A DNA stretch of 64,000 bases from Parietaria judaica (Eukaryota; Streptophyta; Magnoliopsida; Rosales; Urticaceae), in the NCBI GenBank assembly GCA_954871525.1, contig OX940864.1:2970001-3034000 (forward strand), given 5' to 3'. Below are positions 24,410-35,754 of this stretch, piece by piece. A model generated the notes under the pieces. That model ran no database searches, was not told where the DNA came from, and was given only the letters and a program-made list of their open reading frames with translations. The first letter of the stretch is position 1; every line of letters begins with the position of its first letter. The translations under genes and the position numbers were made by a program.

Positions 24410-25922
24410 TGTCATATGCATTTTTCGTAACATATAAAAATTGGGCCCATTTTGGCAAAAGTCAAAGCCCATCACGGAAGTCAAAGACCCAAGGCCGACG
24501 AGGCAACGAGGCAATAAGACGACAAGCCGAAAAGGTGACGAGCCGACAAGGCGACAAGGTGACAAGCCTGACAAGCACCCTCGTCATAGCTTGACGAGGG
24601 CATAACTTGTAATGATTCCACACGACGAGGAGATCCGAGACCACGAAGATCCCCGGGAAATCCTTCAGATTCCCCCGAACTCAACATACAAACTTGCGGA
24701 CAGCCAGAAGACATCAAAGACGAACCAAGAAGCATCGACGAGCCCCTCAACAGGGCTAGGGGCCGCGGAAACCCCCTGTAGCAGGAGAGAAATTCGCAGG
24801 CCCCTGGAGATGCAATTTCAAGGAATTGGTTTTCCTATAAATAGAAGTCTTCCCCCCCGCATTTCCACGATCACTCACAGCTTTCTCTAGAGCTTCTCTC
24901 TCTAAAAATTCATGTACTCCTAGAGGAGGAAGGGCTTGAATAAGAGCTGAGATCGTTCTAGAAGAAGAGTCTCAGTCTCGACTAGGGAAGTTGTTCAACG
25001 GGTCAACGAAGGAGTCATTCGCCAGGTGGTCAAGCTTGCCAACACCCGTAAGGTCGACGACCAAGGAGCATCCCTTGTCAGGTGAGGCGCCCTCGCCAAC
25101 CTCAACAAGGTCGACAAGGAGCATCCCTTGTCAGGTGAGGCTCCCTCGCCAACCTCGACAAGGAGCATCCCTTGTCAGGTTAAGGCGCTCTCGCCAACCT
25201 CGACCAGGTCGACAAAGAAAGAGCACCCCTCGTCGGGATAAGGCCCCTCGTTACAACGAGCTCACCTACATCGACGGGGTCGACGAAGAGCACTTCACGC
25301 CGGTAATACCCAGCCTCCTAGCCAAGGGTCACCCTTGCACCGCCAACATCGGCACTTCCGACGAGTCAAACCACATCGTCATTCACCCGCCGTTTATCAC
25401 TAACCCCGAACTACGTGCGACCTGATTCTCTTAAACCGAGATACTTAGGCGGCCTCGCCCAACCATAAGCGACGGGGCAGGGGCCCAATCTACCCTTTTT
25501 TGCAGGTCCTCCTTCGCCGTAGGAGCTCGCCAAGGAAGGAGAATCATGAAGAATCATCAAGACCAGCTCGAAGCTTCATCAAGATCGGAGTTCGCTTAGA
25601 CAAAGATATCGCAAAGACAAGGACTCTGCTCAGACGAGGGGCTTTGCCAAGACAAGGATCCCGCCTGGACTTCGCCACCACGAGGGAAGTCCGACGAGGA
25701 GCTTCGCCGTGATACGGACTTCGCCACCACGAGGGAAGTTCGCCGAGGACCGCCAAGGACAGCCCGGAGACTCATCCAAGACGACGGATTCGCCTCCAGC
25801 TTTGACGATCATTAGTCAACCCGCGTTGACTCAACATTCAATTATCAACATGTTCAGCGGGTCAATCTCGGGACCCGAACCTTGGATCCGACCCTAAGTT
25901 AAAGTCATTTTTACGCATTAAC
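24410..25922 (+). repeat. Solo LTR, 1.5 kb, with 5-bp target duplication
   Basis: Ends are TGTCATATGCATTTTTCG and TTTTTACGCATTAACA, flanked by an exact duplication AAAAG (24405-24409 and 25923-25927). It has a promoter-like segment (CCTATAAATAGAAG near 24834). Further in are the words GAGATACTTAGGCGGCCTCG and CAACCATAAGCGACGGG shared with the LTR at 31525-32765. A minisatellite of about 60 bp sits at 25040-25230. No internal retroviral domain borders either side, so this is the LTR left after recombination between the two LTRs of a former element. The length and the TAGGCGGCCTCG-type word suggest a Ty3/gypsy family, but that is inference. Apparent ORFs in it are GC-driven shadows. Confidence 0.88.
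25040..25230 (+). repeat. Minisatellite inside the solo LTR
   Basis: About three imperfect tandem copies of a 45-65 bp unit. Each contains GGAGCATCCCTTGTCAGG followed by GCCCTCGCCAACCTC or a close variant. The copies differ in length by small indels. Confidence 0.75.
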
Positions 25923-25929
25923 AAAAAGT

Positions 25930-26547
25930 TTATTAACTACTCTTTTCATTACCAATGTATTTTGAAGTGAAACTCCATACTACACATGATTAAAAAAAAT
26001 ATTATGATAATTGGTAAAATATTTTTATTATAGTTTATTTAATATAAAATTAAAATAAATAACCAGAAGAACCACTTGATTTTTTTATTTTTTTTTTAGA
26101 GAAGAACCACTTGAATTATTAAGCATCATAATTAAGCATTAATTTGTGTCAAATTAATGAAGCAAAAGCATGCATATTAGTAAACAGCATAAAAGAGAAA
26201 CTGAGAGTAGCGTCATTAACCAATTATATAGTAAAGATACCAAATTTATATCGTGGACACAAAGAAAAGCCAAACCCTTTTCTTAACTCGTGACTTTTTT
26301 TTTATAAGCAAGAATATGTATTTTGACATTCCGGAGAGAAAAGAAGTTTCCCATTTAACCAATAATGAAAAACGATCATGGCAATTTATATATATAAGGG
26401 AAACTTCAATAAGTATGCCCGGTAGAGCATGTGTTTTTGGAAAAGTATCCGAGTTTATTAAATTACAAAACTATGCCCCCAAAGTGTTTATGTAAAGACA
26501 AAAAGTGTTTATGTAATATCAACAGTTTTTGGAGCATAGTTTAATGT

Positions 26548-26591
<44 letters not shown>

Positions 26592-26940
26592 TTAGGAACA
26601 AGCAAATCAACATGTAGGACCGATCGTTATCTCTTTTGAGTCAAAAGAAAAAGAAATTATAATTGAGGCTGAGCAATCACCAAATGAGCATTCTTCAAGA
26701 TCAGTGTTGAACATATTCCTTGATCTCATTCAAGATTCCAATTATATAAAACAGAAACTATATTGAAATTGATGTTGAATGCTGAGGCCAATAAGAAAAT
26801 TGATGATCCGATTTTACGAGTATACTATATTATGACTTACGAGTATGCAGATAAGTAATTTATAAGTATATGTGATTTCTAGCGAATACATTTTACGAAT
26901 ATACACAACATTCTATGATATAATCATATTTGCCTAAACA
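25930..26940. other. AT-rich region with an (AT)n microsatellite
   Basis: No gene. A 39-bp (TA)n tract spans about 26551-26589. A segment at 26399-26530 begins GGGAAACTTCAATAAGT and contains AAGTGTTTATGTAAAGAC words, so it is a relative of the MITE at 26951-27288. Confidence 0.55.
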
Positions 26941-26950
26941 TGTAAGTAAA

Positions 26951-27288
26951 GGGAAACTTCAGTTTTTGACCCCCGAAACACAAGTTTGAACAAAATTGTT
27001 ATCCGTTTTAATAACTCTCAATAATTATTCCCCTAAAGTGTTTAAGTAAAGACCAAAAGTGTCTAAACACATTTTTATGTTTCCTTGTGTTTAATTTAGG
27101 AAATTAAAACTGTTTAACTGAAGAACAAAAGTGTTTTGTCCAAAACGATTAGTTTGAAAAACTGTCTAACAGAAGAATAAAAGTGTTTAAGTAAAGACTA
27201 ATAGTGCTTAATAATTATTGAGAGTTATTAAAACGGGGAACAATTTCGTTCAAACTTGTGTTTTGGGAGTCAAAAGTTGAAGTTTCCC
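26951..27288. mobile_element. MITE with long inverted repeats and 8-bp target duplication
   Basis: The left end GGGAAACTTCAGTTTTTGAC and the right end (complement) GGGAAACTTCAACTTTTGAC head inverted repeats of about 80 bp. These include the complementary words GTTTTAATAACTCTC and AATAATTATT. The element is flanked by TAAGTAAA at 26943-26950 and 27289-27296. The interior repeats AGTGTTTAAGTAAAGAC words. It is non-coding at 338 bp. An 8-bp duplication suggests hAT, but the termini are not typical hAT ends, so the superfamily is open. Confidence 0.8.
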
Positions 27289-27536
27289 TAAGTAAAAGTC
27301 TCTGAAAAAGTATATATGATGAGTCATGACCCCAAAATACTGTTTTGAGGTTGTTAATAAGCAAATAAAAAATAAATACAAAGTGTTGTTTTAAAAGTGT
27401 AAAAAACGAACTTTAAAAGTCTTATGAAAACGCCTTGACCCCCAATTCGTTCAAACTTGTGTTTTGGGAGTCAAAAATTGAAGTTTCCCTAAGTAAAAGT
27501 CTCTGAAAAAGTATATATGATGAGTCATGACCCCAA
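27245..27536 (+). repeat. Direct duplication of about 91 bp
   Basis: The segment 27245-27335 (right end of the MITE plus 40 bp of flank, ending GAGTCATGACCCCAA) is repeated almost exactly at 27445-27536. Because the copy includes the MITE end, its target duplication and flanking DNA, the duplication happened after the MITE inserted. Confidence 0.85.
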
Positions 27537-27676
27537 TGCCGGTCGGAATGTTATAAAACAAAACCGGCTATATTTAAAATCCCGCTGGAGGGGGCCTTTG
27601 GACATGGATTGAAACTAGATTAGAGTAAAATATAATAAGTGAAGAATCTTCAGAGTTGAGAACCACCCCTAAGGAA

Positions 27677-27780
27677 TGTGGTTGCTAGGATAGCCTAGTG
27701 GTAATTCCACACTACCTCCAAAGTGGAGGTTGTGGGTTCAATCCCCACATGCAGCAAAGCTGCCTTAAAAAAAAAAAAAA
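27677..27780 (+). mobile_element. Short tRNA-derived SINE with 18-bp target duplication
   Basis: The insertion starts TGTGGTTGCTAGGA and ends in a run of about 15 A. It carries a pol III box A (TAGCCTAGTGG, 27691-27701) and a perfect box B (GGTTCAATCCC, 27735-27745). It is bracketed by an exact 18-bp duplication AGAACCACCCCTAAGGAA (27659-27676 and 27781-27798). Box spacing, the A tail and the long duplication are all as expected for target-primed reverse transcription. At about 104 bp it is shorter than most plant SINEs and is almost only the tRNA-like head. A cloverleaf of a real tRNA is not present. Confidence 0.9.
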
Positions 27781-27799
27781 AGAACCACCCCTAAGGAAG

Positions 27800-28833
27800 C
27801 TAGCTAGTCAGAGTAAAATATCTTGCTAGATATTATGGAATCGAATTTCTATCATCGTTTGCGTTACAAGTGCGTTAGGTTCTCTATGATTAATCACTAT
27901 AGTATATAGTCCCACTATATATATACTATGTAAATCGATCATGGTACCAATGAAACTTCTTCTTCTTTTCATTAAATTAGCTGGCTAATTTAGGTTCGAT
28001 AAATTATATTTGTTTTTAAGTATATTAAACATGAAACATGCATGGGTTCATAATTTATAAAACCTTTCGATAACTAGCTATGAAACATTGCACTTGCGAA
28101 TTGTTTTGGATTCTCAATCTATCAAACATATCATATCTAATTATTGATAAAGAAATTTAAATATCTTTGGAATCACTTGAAAGCACAAAAATTATAAAGA
28201 AGATTTGGAAAATTCAAGAGCAAAGTTAAATTTTAAGGAACTTAACTAACAAATTAAGTTGATATCGAAACCGTCATTAATAGTGTTTATATGATTTTAA
28301 TATGTTTATACATCAGTTTGTTTGATTGTTCAACTTGATATAAGGTTATTAAGATGAAAATCCATAAATTGGATAAAATTAATATAACTGATTAAAAACA
28401 CGTAACCAGATCAAACGTTGCGGGAAAAAAAAATTGTTTTGTTTTATTTATTTATACGCGCATAGACGATATGCTAGTTTTATAAATTATAAAAGACATT
28501 AATATAAAAAAACTAAGAATGGAGGGCAAAGTTCGCCTAAAATTACTATATGCATTAGCTATCAAAATGACTAGGTTTTTCCTTTCAAAGGCAAACGCAA
28601 AGAGTCATTAGCAACCGTTTCTTTAATTAATGATATTCCACGTCAATATCTTTAGCATTTTCTAGAGCCAGAAAGAAAACCAATCTAATTGAACTTTAAT
28701 TATTGAGAACCTCAGTGTTTAGTCAAAATTATATATTCAGCTAGCATATTTGAAGAATCGGACAACTTTGATTAAATGCGATTGATTCAACATTAGATAT
28801 GAGATAAAATTGTCGGTACTGCTGTCCTCGTAG

Positions 28834-28874
<41 letters not shown>

Positions 28875-29425
28875 ATGCATATGTACAATTATATGATTAT
28901 AAGTAATTAACCTCAGAAATTGCTGTGAAATTTCATTGAAGCTTTGACCATATGAATATTGCTTGTGTGTGGATGTTTCCCATTTTATATTTGATAAGAG
29001 ACTGAAAGGTCTTTTGTCAAGTTGAAGACACTGTAATTTTACTTAATTAAATATACAAATAGTAAACACACATGACTAATCTATTTCTTTTTGCTCAAAG
29101 ACTTTGGAGAAGTAAAGTCTTTCTTTGCTTTCCTCGACGTTATATTCAATCCGTTATTACTTATTATAACAATGGATATGCTAATTCATAGCTAGAAATA
29201 GACAGATTTTCCAGTGTGTTCATATATTTGTGTTATAATGTGACCACTCGTGTGCATATATAGTGTATCATTTGTCGTAACCGTAAAAAGAATATTTTAT
29301 TGAGAACAAATTATATCGAAAGGAAGCGGTTAAACTTACCTATGATTAACATATTCACTCACATTATTTGCATATAAAACAATACTACTCTGGGGCTTAA
29401 TTATTTTATATTATTGGTCATTTCT
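27800..29425. other. AT-rich intergenic region
   Basis: No gene is recognised. An (AT)n tract lies at about 28835-28870. The rest is unremarkable AT-rich DNA. Confidence 0.6.
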
Positions 29426-29430
29426 CCTCT

Positions 29431-29866
29431 CAAGCTCGACCTTATTAAGATCGTTGAGTAAAGAGCGACATAGTCAACCAGGTCACGACGAGCTAGTCAC
29501 GCCACGACTACCAAGAACTAAGTCGACCTAGCTAGTAGTGAAGAGCATGAAGTCAATGTGGCTCAGTCGACTGACACAAAAGAAGAAAGCAACGAGATTG
29601 GTGAGCAAGATTGAAAGAAAATGTCAACGCTGCCACTTATGTGTACCTAATAATTAGTGTAATTTCTGTAAAATCTTTGATTGCTAGTTTTGTTTTACTA
29701 GTATAAATAGTCTTGTATCCACTGATTAAGAACAAATTTTTTCTATTCTATAATTTTTCCGACAGTTTTCAATATTAGAGAAAGTTTTCGTCCAATATTT
29801 ATATCTTTCTTTTTTTGTAATTTTGTTCTTGTATATTTTTAGTTAAGATCCAATTTGAAACTAACA
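29431..29866 (+). repeat. Solo LTR with CCTCT target duplication
   Basis: Runs from CAAGCTCGACC to GAAACTAACA and is flanked by CCTCT at 29426-29430 and 29867-29871. A region with GACTAGTCA/GTCGAC-like words, a TATAAATAG promoter word near 29702 and a T-rich end with a CCAATTTGAAACTAACA terminus resemble the LTR at 21668-22289. The first two bases are CA instead of the usual TG, so the end is either mutated or misplaced by a base or two. No internal element sequence is adjacent. Confidence 0.65.
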
Positions 29867-30054
29867 CCTCTCTCATTTGATTGCATATGACAAATACTAG
29901 AAACTTTCCTAGAGAACATAGGATAACCATCATTCAAAAACTATACCTTCACAATCTAACTCAACAAAATAATATATAATATTGACTTTGACAGGATATT
30001 TTAACGTACATGCATACAACTTTCCAACACGTAAAATAAGAATCACTATATATG

Positions 30055-30574
30055 TGCTGGATCCCAATTCACGTATCTGCAAAGAACACGAATAACACCA
30101 AAGCAATCGAACAGAAAAATTAAAGGACACAAACTTTTGGGAGAAGAAATTCTCTGATTAATAATCGAAGGCAAAATACAAGAAGCTAAACTCAAAAACT
30201 CTAATGGACTCAGCACTTTACAAAGTGTACATGCTAGGTATATTTATAGACTCACATAGGCAAAACCCTAGCTAACCAAATCGCACCAAATCATGAAACT
30301 ACCCTAAATAATCTTATCAAATCTTTGACTCGGTCTTTGCTTGCTTCTCAAGCTTCGCGCTTTCCTTGCTGGGTAGTTGCTGACTTTCCCTTTCCTGCCC
30401 GGACAACTTCTCTGTCCCCGAGCTGGCCTGCTCGTATGCCCCGGGCTGGGCTTTCCTTCTATCCGGACTTCCTGCTCGTGTTCACCCGAGCTGGGCTGAA
30501 CACCTATCCGTCCTTGGTTCTGGTCGGTACCCGGGCTGACTTTCTCTGTGTGACGGACTAAGTCAAGCTTAAGC
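30055..30574 (-). repeat. Solo LTR (family also at 37879), minus strand
   Basis: About 520 bp, very similar to the reverse complement of 37879-38392. Read on the minus strand it runs from a TGAGCTTAAGCTTGAC-like start to a GGGATCCAGCA end. ATATG occurs immediately outside both ends, a 5-bp target duplication; the terminal dinucleotide at the right end appears mutated (CATA for CACA). It contains the GC-rich CCGGGC/CTCGGG stretch and a leader-like end. No coding domain adjoins. The left boundary is given to within a few bases. Confidence 0.85.
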
Positions 30575-31519
30575 TCATAATATGATGATCTCCACCGTTT
30601 ATAAATTATAATAGATAATAACAAATTACTAAAAAATAACCATAAACATGCAATATCTAGGCATGTTCTTGGTCGTTCATAATTATTTTCAACAAACTTT
30701 ATTGAAATAAAAGTCATGTGCTTTCATGATAATATCAATCCTAATTTGACCATGATCTTGCAGCTTTTTGCGAGATTCGTCAAGATTGTTTCCACGTAAG
30801 ATCAACGGACAGGGATTGCTCATCTTTCAGCGTCGCAAATCTACGCCGTCCGATTTGGGCCATCTTCTATTTTGGCTTGGTACTCAAATAGCCCTTTGAT
30901 CAGTCGGTTATCATTATCTTTGCCAAATTTGCATGTCGCCACTAATAAGACCGTTATGCCCTTGCCAAGTCCATCTATTATTGAATACGTTTATAGGGTG
31001 TTTTGGGAACATAGAGTCAAAGACACTCTTAAAGATCTGAAACCCTACGTAGAAGGCCACGACATTGAGCATGGGAAAGGAACGTATCCTTGATGAATTA
31101 TAGTAATCAAGTAATAAATAAAATGGTCGATGAAAATATATAAGTATTTAATATAAAAAAAATTATGACTGAAGTTTTTAATGTTTTTTTTTTAAGTTTT
31201 TTTAATTAATTTAAAATATTTAATGCGCGTTAACTATATATTTCATATTTCTCGAAAGTAACACGTGTCCAAAACCTAATAACATGCATATCAAAATGTT
31301 AGATAAATTTTAAAAATAAATTTTAGAGAAGCGCAAAAAAATGAATATTGAAAATTTCAATCGTAAGAAATTGAATTTCTGCAACCATAAAAAATAAATA
31401 CGACAATTGAAAATTCATTTTTTTTAGAATAATAACAATAATAGCAGTGCATTTTACCATGAATAAATTTATGTGAGATCCCATGATAATTTTAGAGAAT
31501 ATCAAACAGGATAAATAAT
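30575..31519. other. Spacer between solo LTRs
   Basis: No convincing gene. A less AT-rich stretch at 30740-31090 has a 73-codon ORF from an internal ATG, but it shows no family similarity that I recognise. The rest is AT-rich. Confidence 0.5.
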
Positions 31520-31524
31520 ATGAC

Positions 31525-32765
31525 TGTTATGCGTATTTTTCGAACTATTGAAAATATGGTGTCCGAAAGGTAAAAGTCAAAGCCGACGAAGGAAGGTCAA
31601 AGCCTAGAGGTCCAAGTCCAAGCCCGTTAGGCAAAAAAACGGAACCCAAAAGACGGAGCCCGAAGACCGAATACCTTAGCTCACAGGATATGGCACATCA
31701 TCTCGACAAAAGGAGCTAAAGGAAGAATAAACAAAACAGAGACGTTCCCAAGAGAGAGCGCACATCATTCAATGGATTGGAAATCGGACACTTGGAAGAC
31801 CCTTTTCGAAGCTGCCGAAGTCCGGGACCCCAGCTAGGCCCTTAGGACGCCCCGAGCTCGCCCTTGTGCGCAAAGATCAGCCTCAAGGACGCCCAAAATG
31901 TCCCACATTGCTCATGGATGAAGCATTTGGAGCAGCTGAAGACTATAAATACAACAGAAAGTCCCACATCGCCTGGGAACAAAGGAGTTGAGGAATCCGA
32001 AGACTATAAATAAAGGGCCTCTCTCTTCTTTTCAACACACGCAATCTGGAACCGAGACACACTCGAAGTCGCCCGAGCCTCCCTCTCTCCCTCGAGTTCG
32101 CCCTAATCCGGCCACCTTCGGCTCGCACAACGTCGCCCCTGAAGCTCGCCAGGAAGGCCCGACTTGAGCTGAGACATCGACAGGGACTAAGCCTCGCCAG
32201 GAAGGTTGTTGCCGCCACAAAGGCTTGCCAGTAGAGATCACCCGGGAGATCGCCAAGAAGGACGTCATTCCCCCGGAGCTCGCCAGGAAGCACAGTTTCG
32301 CATCGGGGCACGTCATAAACGACCACCCCCGTCGGGACTCTACAGGTCGCCAAGATCGCACTAACCCTCGAGATTCTTAGGCCGCGCCATCCGTTGACGA
32401 CCTCATTTGACAGGGATTCATACCCTCGTCAGGGACATCAGTCCTCGGATTTCCTTAACCCCAGAATTACGTGGAACCTGATTATCTTAAACTGAGATAT
32501 GTAGGCAGCCTCGCCCAACCACAAGCGACGGGACGCGTGACCAATCTCTTTCTTTTTTGTAGGTCCCCCTTGCAGCCAGGGACGTCGCCAATGAAGAAAA
32601 ACACGACGAAAGGACAATTTATGCAACGTTGAAGACGACGATTGGTCTCAGCCAAGTCAACCCGCGTTGACTCTACACCTGACTGCCCAAGCTACCAAAG
32701 GGTACGGCCCTGGGCTCGAACCGTGGATCACCAGGTACATGTTAATCGAAATTCGCGCATTAACA
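31525..32765 (+). repeat. Solo LTR, 1.24 kb, relative of 24410-25922
   Basis: Ends are TGTTATGCGTATTTTTCG and TTCGCGCATTAACA, with an exact 5-bp duplication ATGAC (31520-31524 and 32766-32770). The segments GTGGAACCTGATTATCTTAA, GATATGTAGGCAGCCTCGCC and GTCAACCCGCGTTGACTC correspond in order to those of the LTR at 24410, which shows common family membership. The two differ a lot in the middle. CTATAAATAAAGGGCC near 32004 looks like the LTR promoter. No internal retrotransposon sequence flanks it. Confidence 0.9.
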
Positions 32766-32770
32766 ATGAC

Positions 32771-32887
32771 TATATGAGCATATATATCTAGGTTTTGTTA
32801 AAACTATGATTATCTAGCTAAGATACTTTATAAATGTAACAATCTTAATACTTCTTCTTATTTATAGTTTGAAACTATCTGCATTTA

Positions 32888-32936
<49 letters not shown>

Positions 32937-33540
32937 GATCTTAAATACGGCTAGCTGTGAATTTTTATTTATTTTATAAATATATTATTACGTAAATTGA
33001 TAGATCCAACGTCGAAAGCTAATGTACATTAATGGTTACCTTATCCCATGCTTTAATGGTGGAATCCATTTCGAATTTGATAAATGTGTTGTTTGTGAAG
33101 TCTATGCATTGAAAATTGCAAGTAAGAGATGATCACTAGTACTATTTTATACAAATAATCAGTCATGTAGCGATGATACGTATTCGTTGTATCGTGCAAA
33201 TATATTCAGGACAAGCAATTCACAAAAACACTAGATGTTGACTAAGACCCCCCAAAAATATAAATTTTATAAATAAATAAAAAAAAAAACCGATTTTATA
33301 TTATAGTCAGATTAAAAAAAAGGTTTGGTATAGTAAGTTAAACGAGTTTAATAATTTTTCTTCCAAAGCTCCGGAAACTATTGAGCCGGGTTTGTCTATC
33401 ACCTATAGTGACTAAGATTATATGTCGTCGCAGCATGTATAAGTTACAATATTGAGATTCGTCGCTAATTAAAATGTTAGAATCGAAATATTTAAACTTT
33501 ATAAATAACTTTCTATTCATGATAGTTATCATGAATTAAA
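32771..33540. other. AT-rich spacer with (AT)n microsatellite
   Basis: A 40-bp (TA)n tract spans about 32891-32931. No gene or defined repeat beyond that. Confidence 0.6.
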
Positions 33541-33545
33541 CTATT

Positions 33546-35025
33546 AGGGTAAATGAGAGAAATGCCCATTTGTGGCTCAAGGTTTAAAAAAAATACCCAT
33601 TTCTATTTTTAGTAAGTAAAACCACCAATTAATTGAAATATGGACTAATTTACCCTTCGAATTAATTAATTAATATTTAGAATTTAAATTACATTTAAAA
33701 CTAATTAATAAAAAAAATAAAAAAAATTCCTTAAATATAGAAAAGTAAATAACTGATCAATCTTTATCCCTATTAATTACATTTTCGAATTTTTGAATTT
33801 TTTCTCCCTATTAATAAATATTTTTACGATTTTAATTTTAAAAACAAAATTTCAAAAAAAAAAATCCCCCCTTAATAATTTTCAAATATCTTCTCCCTAT
33901 TATTCAAAATTCTAACGAGTTACGTGATTATGAAACTGTAATTATATTTACGAAATTATAGAACTATATAAATATTTACGAAATTAAACTGTAAACATAT
34001 TTACGAAAGTATAAGAAAGATGTAGTCATAAAACTGTAAATATATGAACAGCTTTGAAAAATTGTAAATTTATTTACGAATAACATAAATATGTTTACGA
34101 AATATTTACTAATATTGTGAGTAGATAAACCAATTTCAAACTGTAAATTAAATTACCGAAAAATCTGTAAATTTAATTACGATTATTGAAGACATGAATA
34201 TGTAATTCCATTTACGTATTCAACACGTAACACAAACGAAATTAAAATTAAAATATCTTAACACTAAACCTGCCGACGGGCGTCCATCGTCCTCCTCCGC
34301 CGTAGCCGACGACCTCGCCACCGCCAGTGATTCCTAAATCGCAGATCTGTGATTTGAGATGTGGGGTCTTCGGTGGATTTGGGTCGTGACTCTTGTCGGT
34401 TGTTGTCGTCCAACCTCCTCGGCCGCCGCGCCCACATTCCACTACACTAAAAAATGATACTTTTGTCGTTAATATCCCGTATATTCTCTTCTTCTTCTAG
34501 TCCTAGCTACCTGGTTCATCTGTATCAGCTACAGATTCTTCCTCTTCGCAGAGATTCTGGAGCGGAGCCATGGAAGCAGCTTTGACTTCCATTTTCAAAT
34601 CTCCGCCATTCTCGACCACCACCCCCACAAGCGTAACCGATCATCTCTGCTGCTCGCTGCCCAGAAACCTCCCTCCATTTTCCCGGTCAGTCAATTTTCC
34701 CGAGAAAGCCTCTTCCTTTATCGGCAGACATCTCCGCCGGTGATGGTTGTCGCGAGAGAGAGAGAGTGAGAGAGAGAGAGAGAGGTGAAGAGAGAGATAT
34801 TGATTTAAAATCAGATAAATATGGGAATAATTCCACCTTAATTTTAGGAAAATCAAATTTCAAAATTAACCTAAATAATTAATAATTAATTAACGAAATT
34901 AAAAAAAATTAATATCAAGGTTATAATGGTCCAAAATTTATTAAAAATGGGCATAAATGAATTAATTTAAAGTATGGGCATTTCCCTCAAACCTTAGGTG
35001 ATTTTTAGGCATTTGGTGGGTTTTT
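33546..35025. mobile_element. Pack-MULE-like element carrying GC-rich gene fragments
   Basis: Both sides carry inverted copies of a GAG(A/G)GAAATGCCCAT word (33554-33568, and complement at 34974-34988), with further TACCCAT/ATGGGCA and GGTTTGAG/CTCAAGGTTT similarity nearby. Between these AT-rich arms lie two sharply bounded GC-rich islands, 34262-34441 and about 34490-34765. The second has an ATG with a serine/threonine/proline-rich reading frame. An AT-rich non-autonomous shell with captured host-gene pieces is the pattern of Pack-MULEs. I could not find a 9-10 bp target duplication, so the exact limits and superfamily are uncertain. Confidence 0.45.
34570..34743 (+). pseudogene. Possible captured gene 5' fragment (transit-peptide-like ORF)
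   Basis: A 57-codon frame starts MEAALTSIFKSPPFSTTTPT, rich in S, T and P and poor in acidic residues, and ends with basic residues before a TGA. That composition resembles a chloroplast transit peptide followed by an abrupt stop. It is GC-rich in an AT-rich setting, preceded by a CT-rich leader-like stretch, and lies inside the putative Pack-MULE. No downstream exon continues it, so it is more likely a captured first exon than a small gene. I do not recognise the parent gene. Confidence 0.35.
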
Positions 35026-35754
35026 CTAAACAATTATCAAGTTAATTACTTGTAGTTATAAGTATTAACCTACTTATAATATAACTTCCTGCTATCTATC
35101 CTAAGTTTAATTCAAATCAAATTAAGTTTAAGAAGATAGAAATATGTCAATTATCTACCTAGCTATGATTAAATCTCATCTCCCAAAGACCATAAAAACA
35201 TATTACGGTAAGATTTTTCCGACAAAATAATCCAAAATCATAACACAGAACTAGAGCGATCGATGTGAGCGAACTTTCTCTTATAAGATTGGTGGTAGTT
35301 GATTAGATTTACTCGTGATTATATCGAATTATAGTCTAATATTATATATTTATAACCTTGTTCTATAATTTTAATGTAATGGAAAATTGAAAACTTATAG
35401 TTAGGAATTATAACTAGGGACGAAATTAAATAGTGAGGAAGAAGAGTAGTCAGCGTCAAGGAACATGAAGATTAAAATGCGAACCCACACGCGTCAATTG
35501 AACACTGAACTGGACCATGCTCTTCTGTTTCTTTGTCCTTTCTTTTTTGGAGATCTGTTCTTTTGAGAAATGGAAAATAAAAACCCTGATGTAATCACTG
35601 ATGTAATGTTATATTCAGATCACTCATCAATTTTACTCGTGACCAATAAAATCAATTTGTATAATATATAACTACACACATATCAACATATGCACTATTA
35701 CACATACGTACGCATGTACTAGTTGCTTATTTATTACATTATTTATTTTCTAAG

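Noticed and set aside
24991..25425. 144-codon ORF as a gene
   Set aside because: It lies wholly inside an LTR with exact target duplications and is driven by the minisatellite; no domain.
27690..27760. A genuine tRNA gene
   Set aside because: Box A and box B are present, but there is no cloverleaf acceptor stem, and the A tail plus 18-bp duplication show it is a SINE.
31943..32361. 136- and 109-codon minus-strand ORFs
   Set aside because: They are inside the 31525-32765 solo LTR and arise from its GC-rich sequence.
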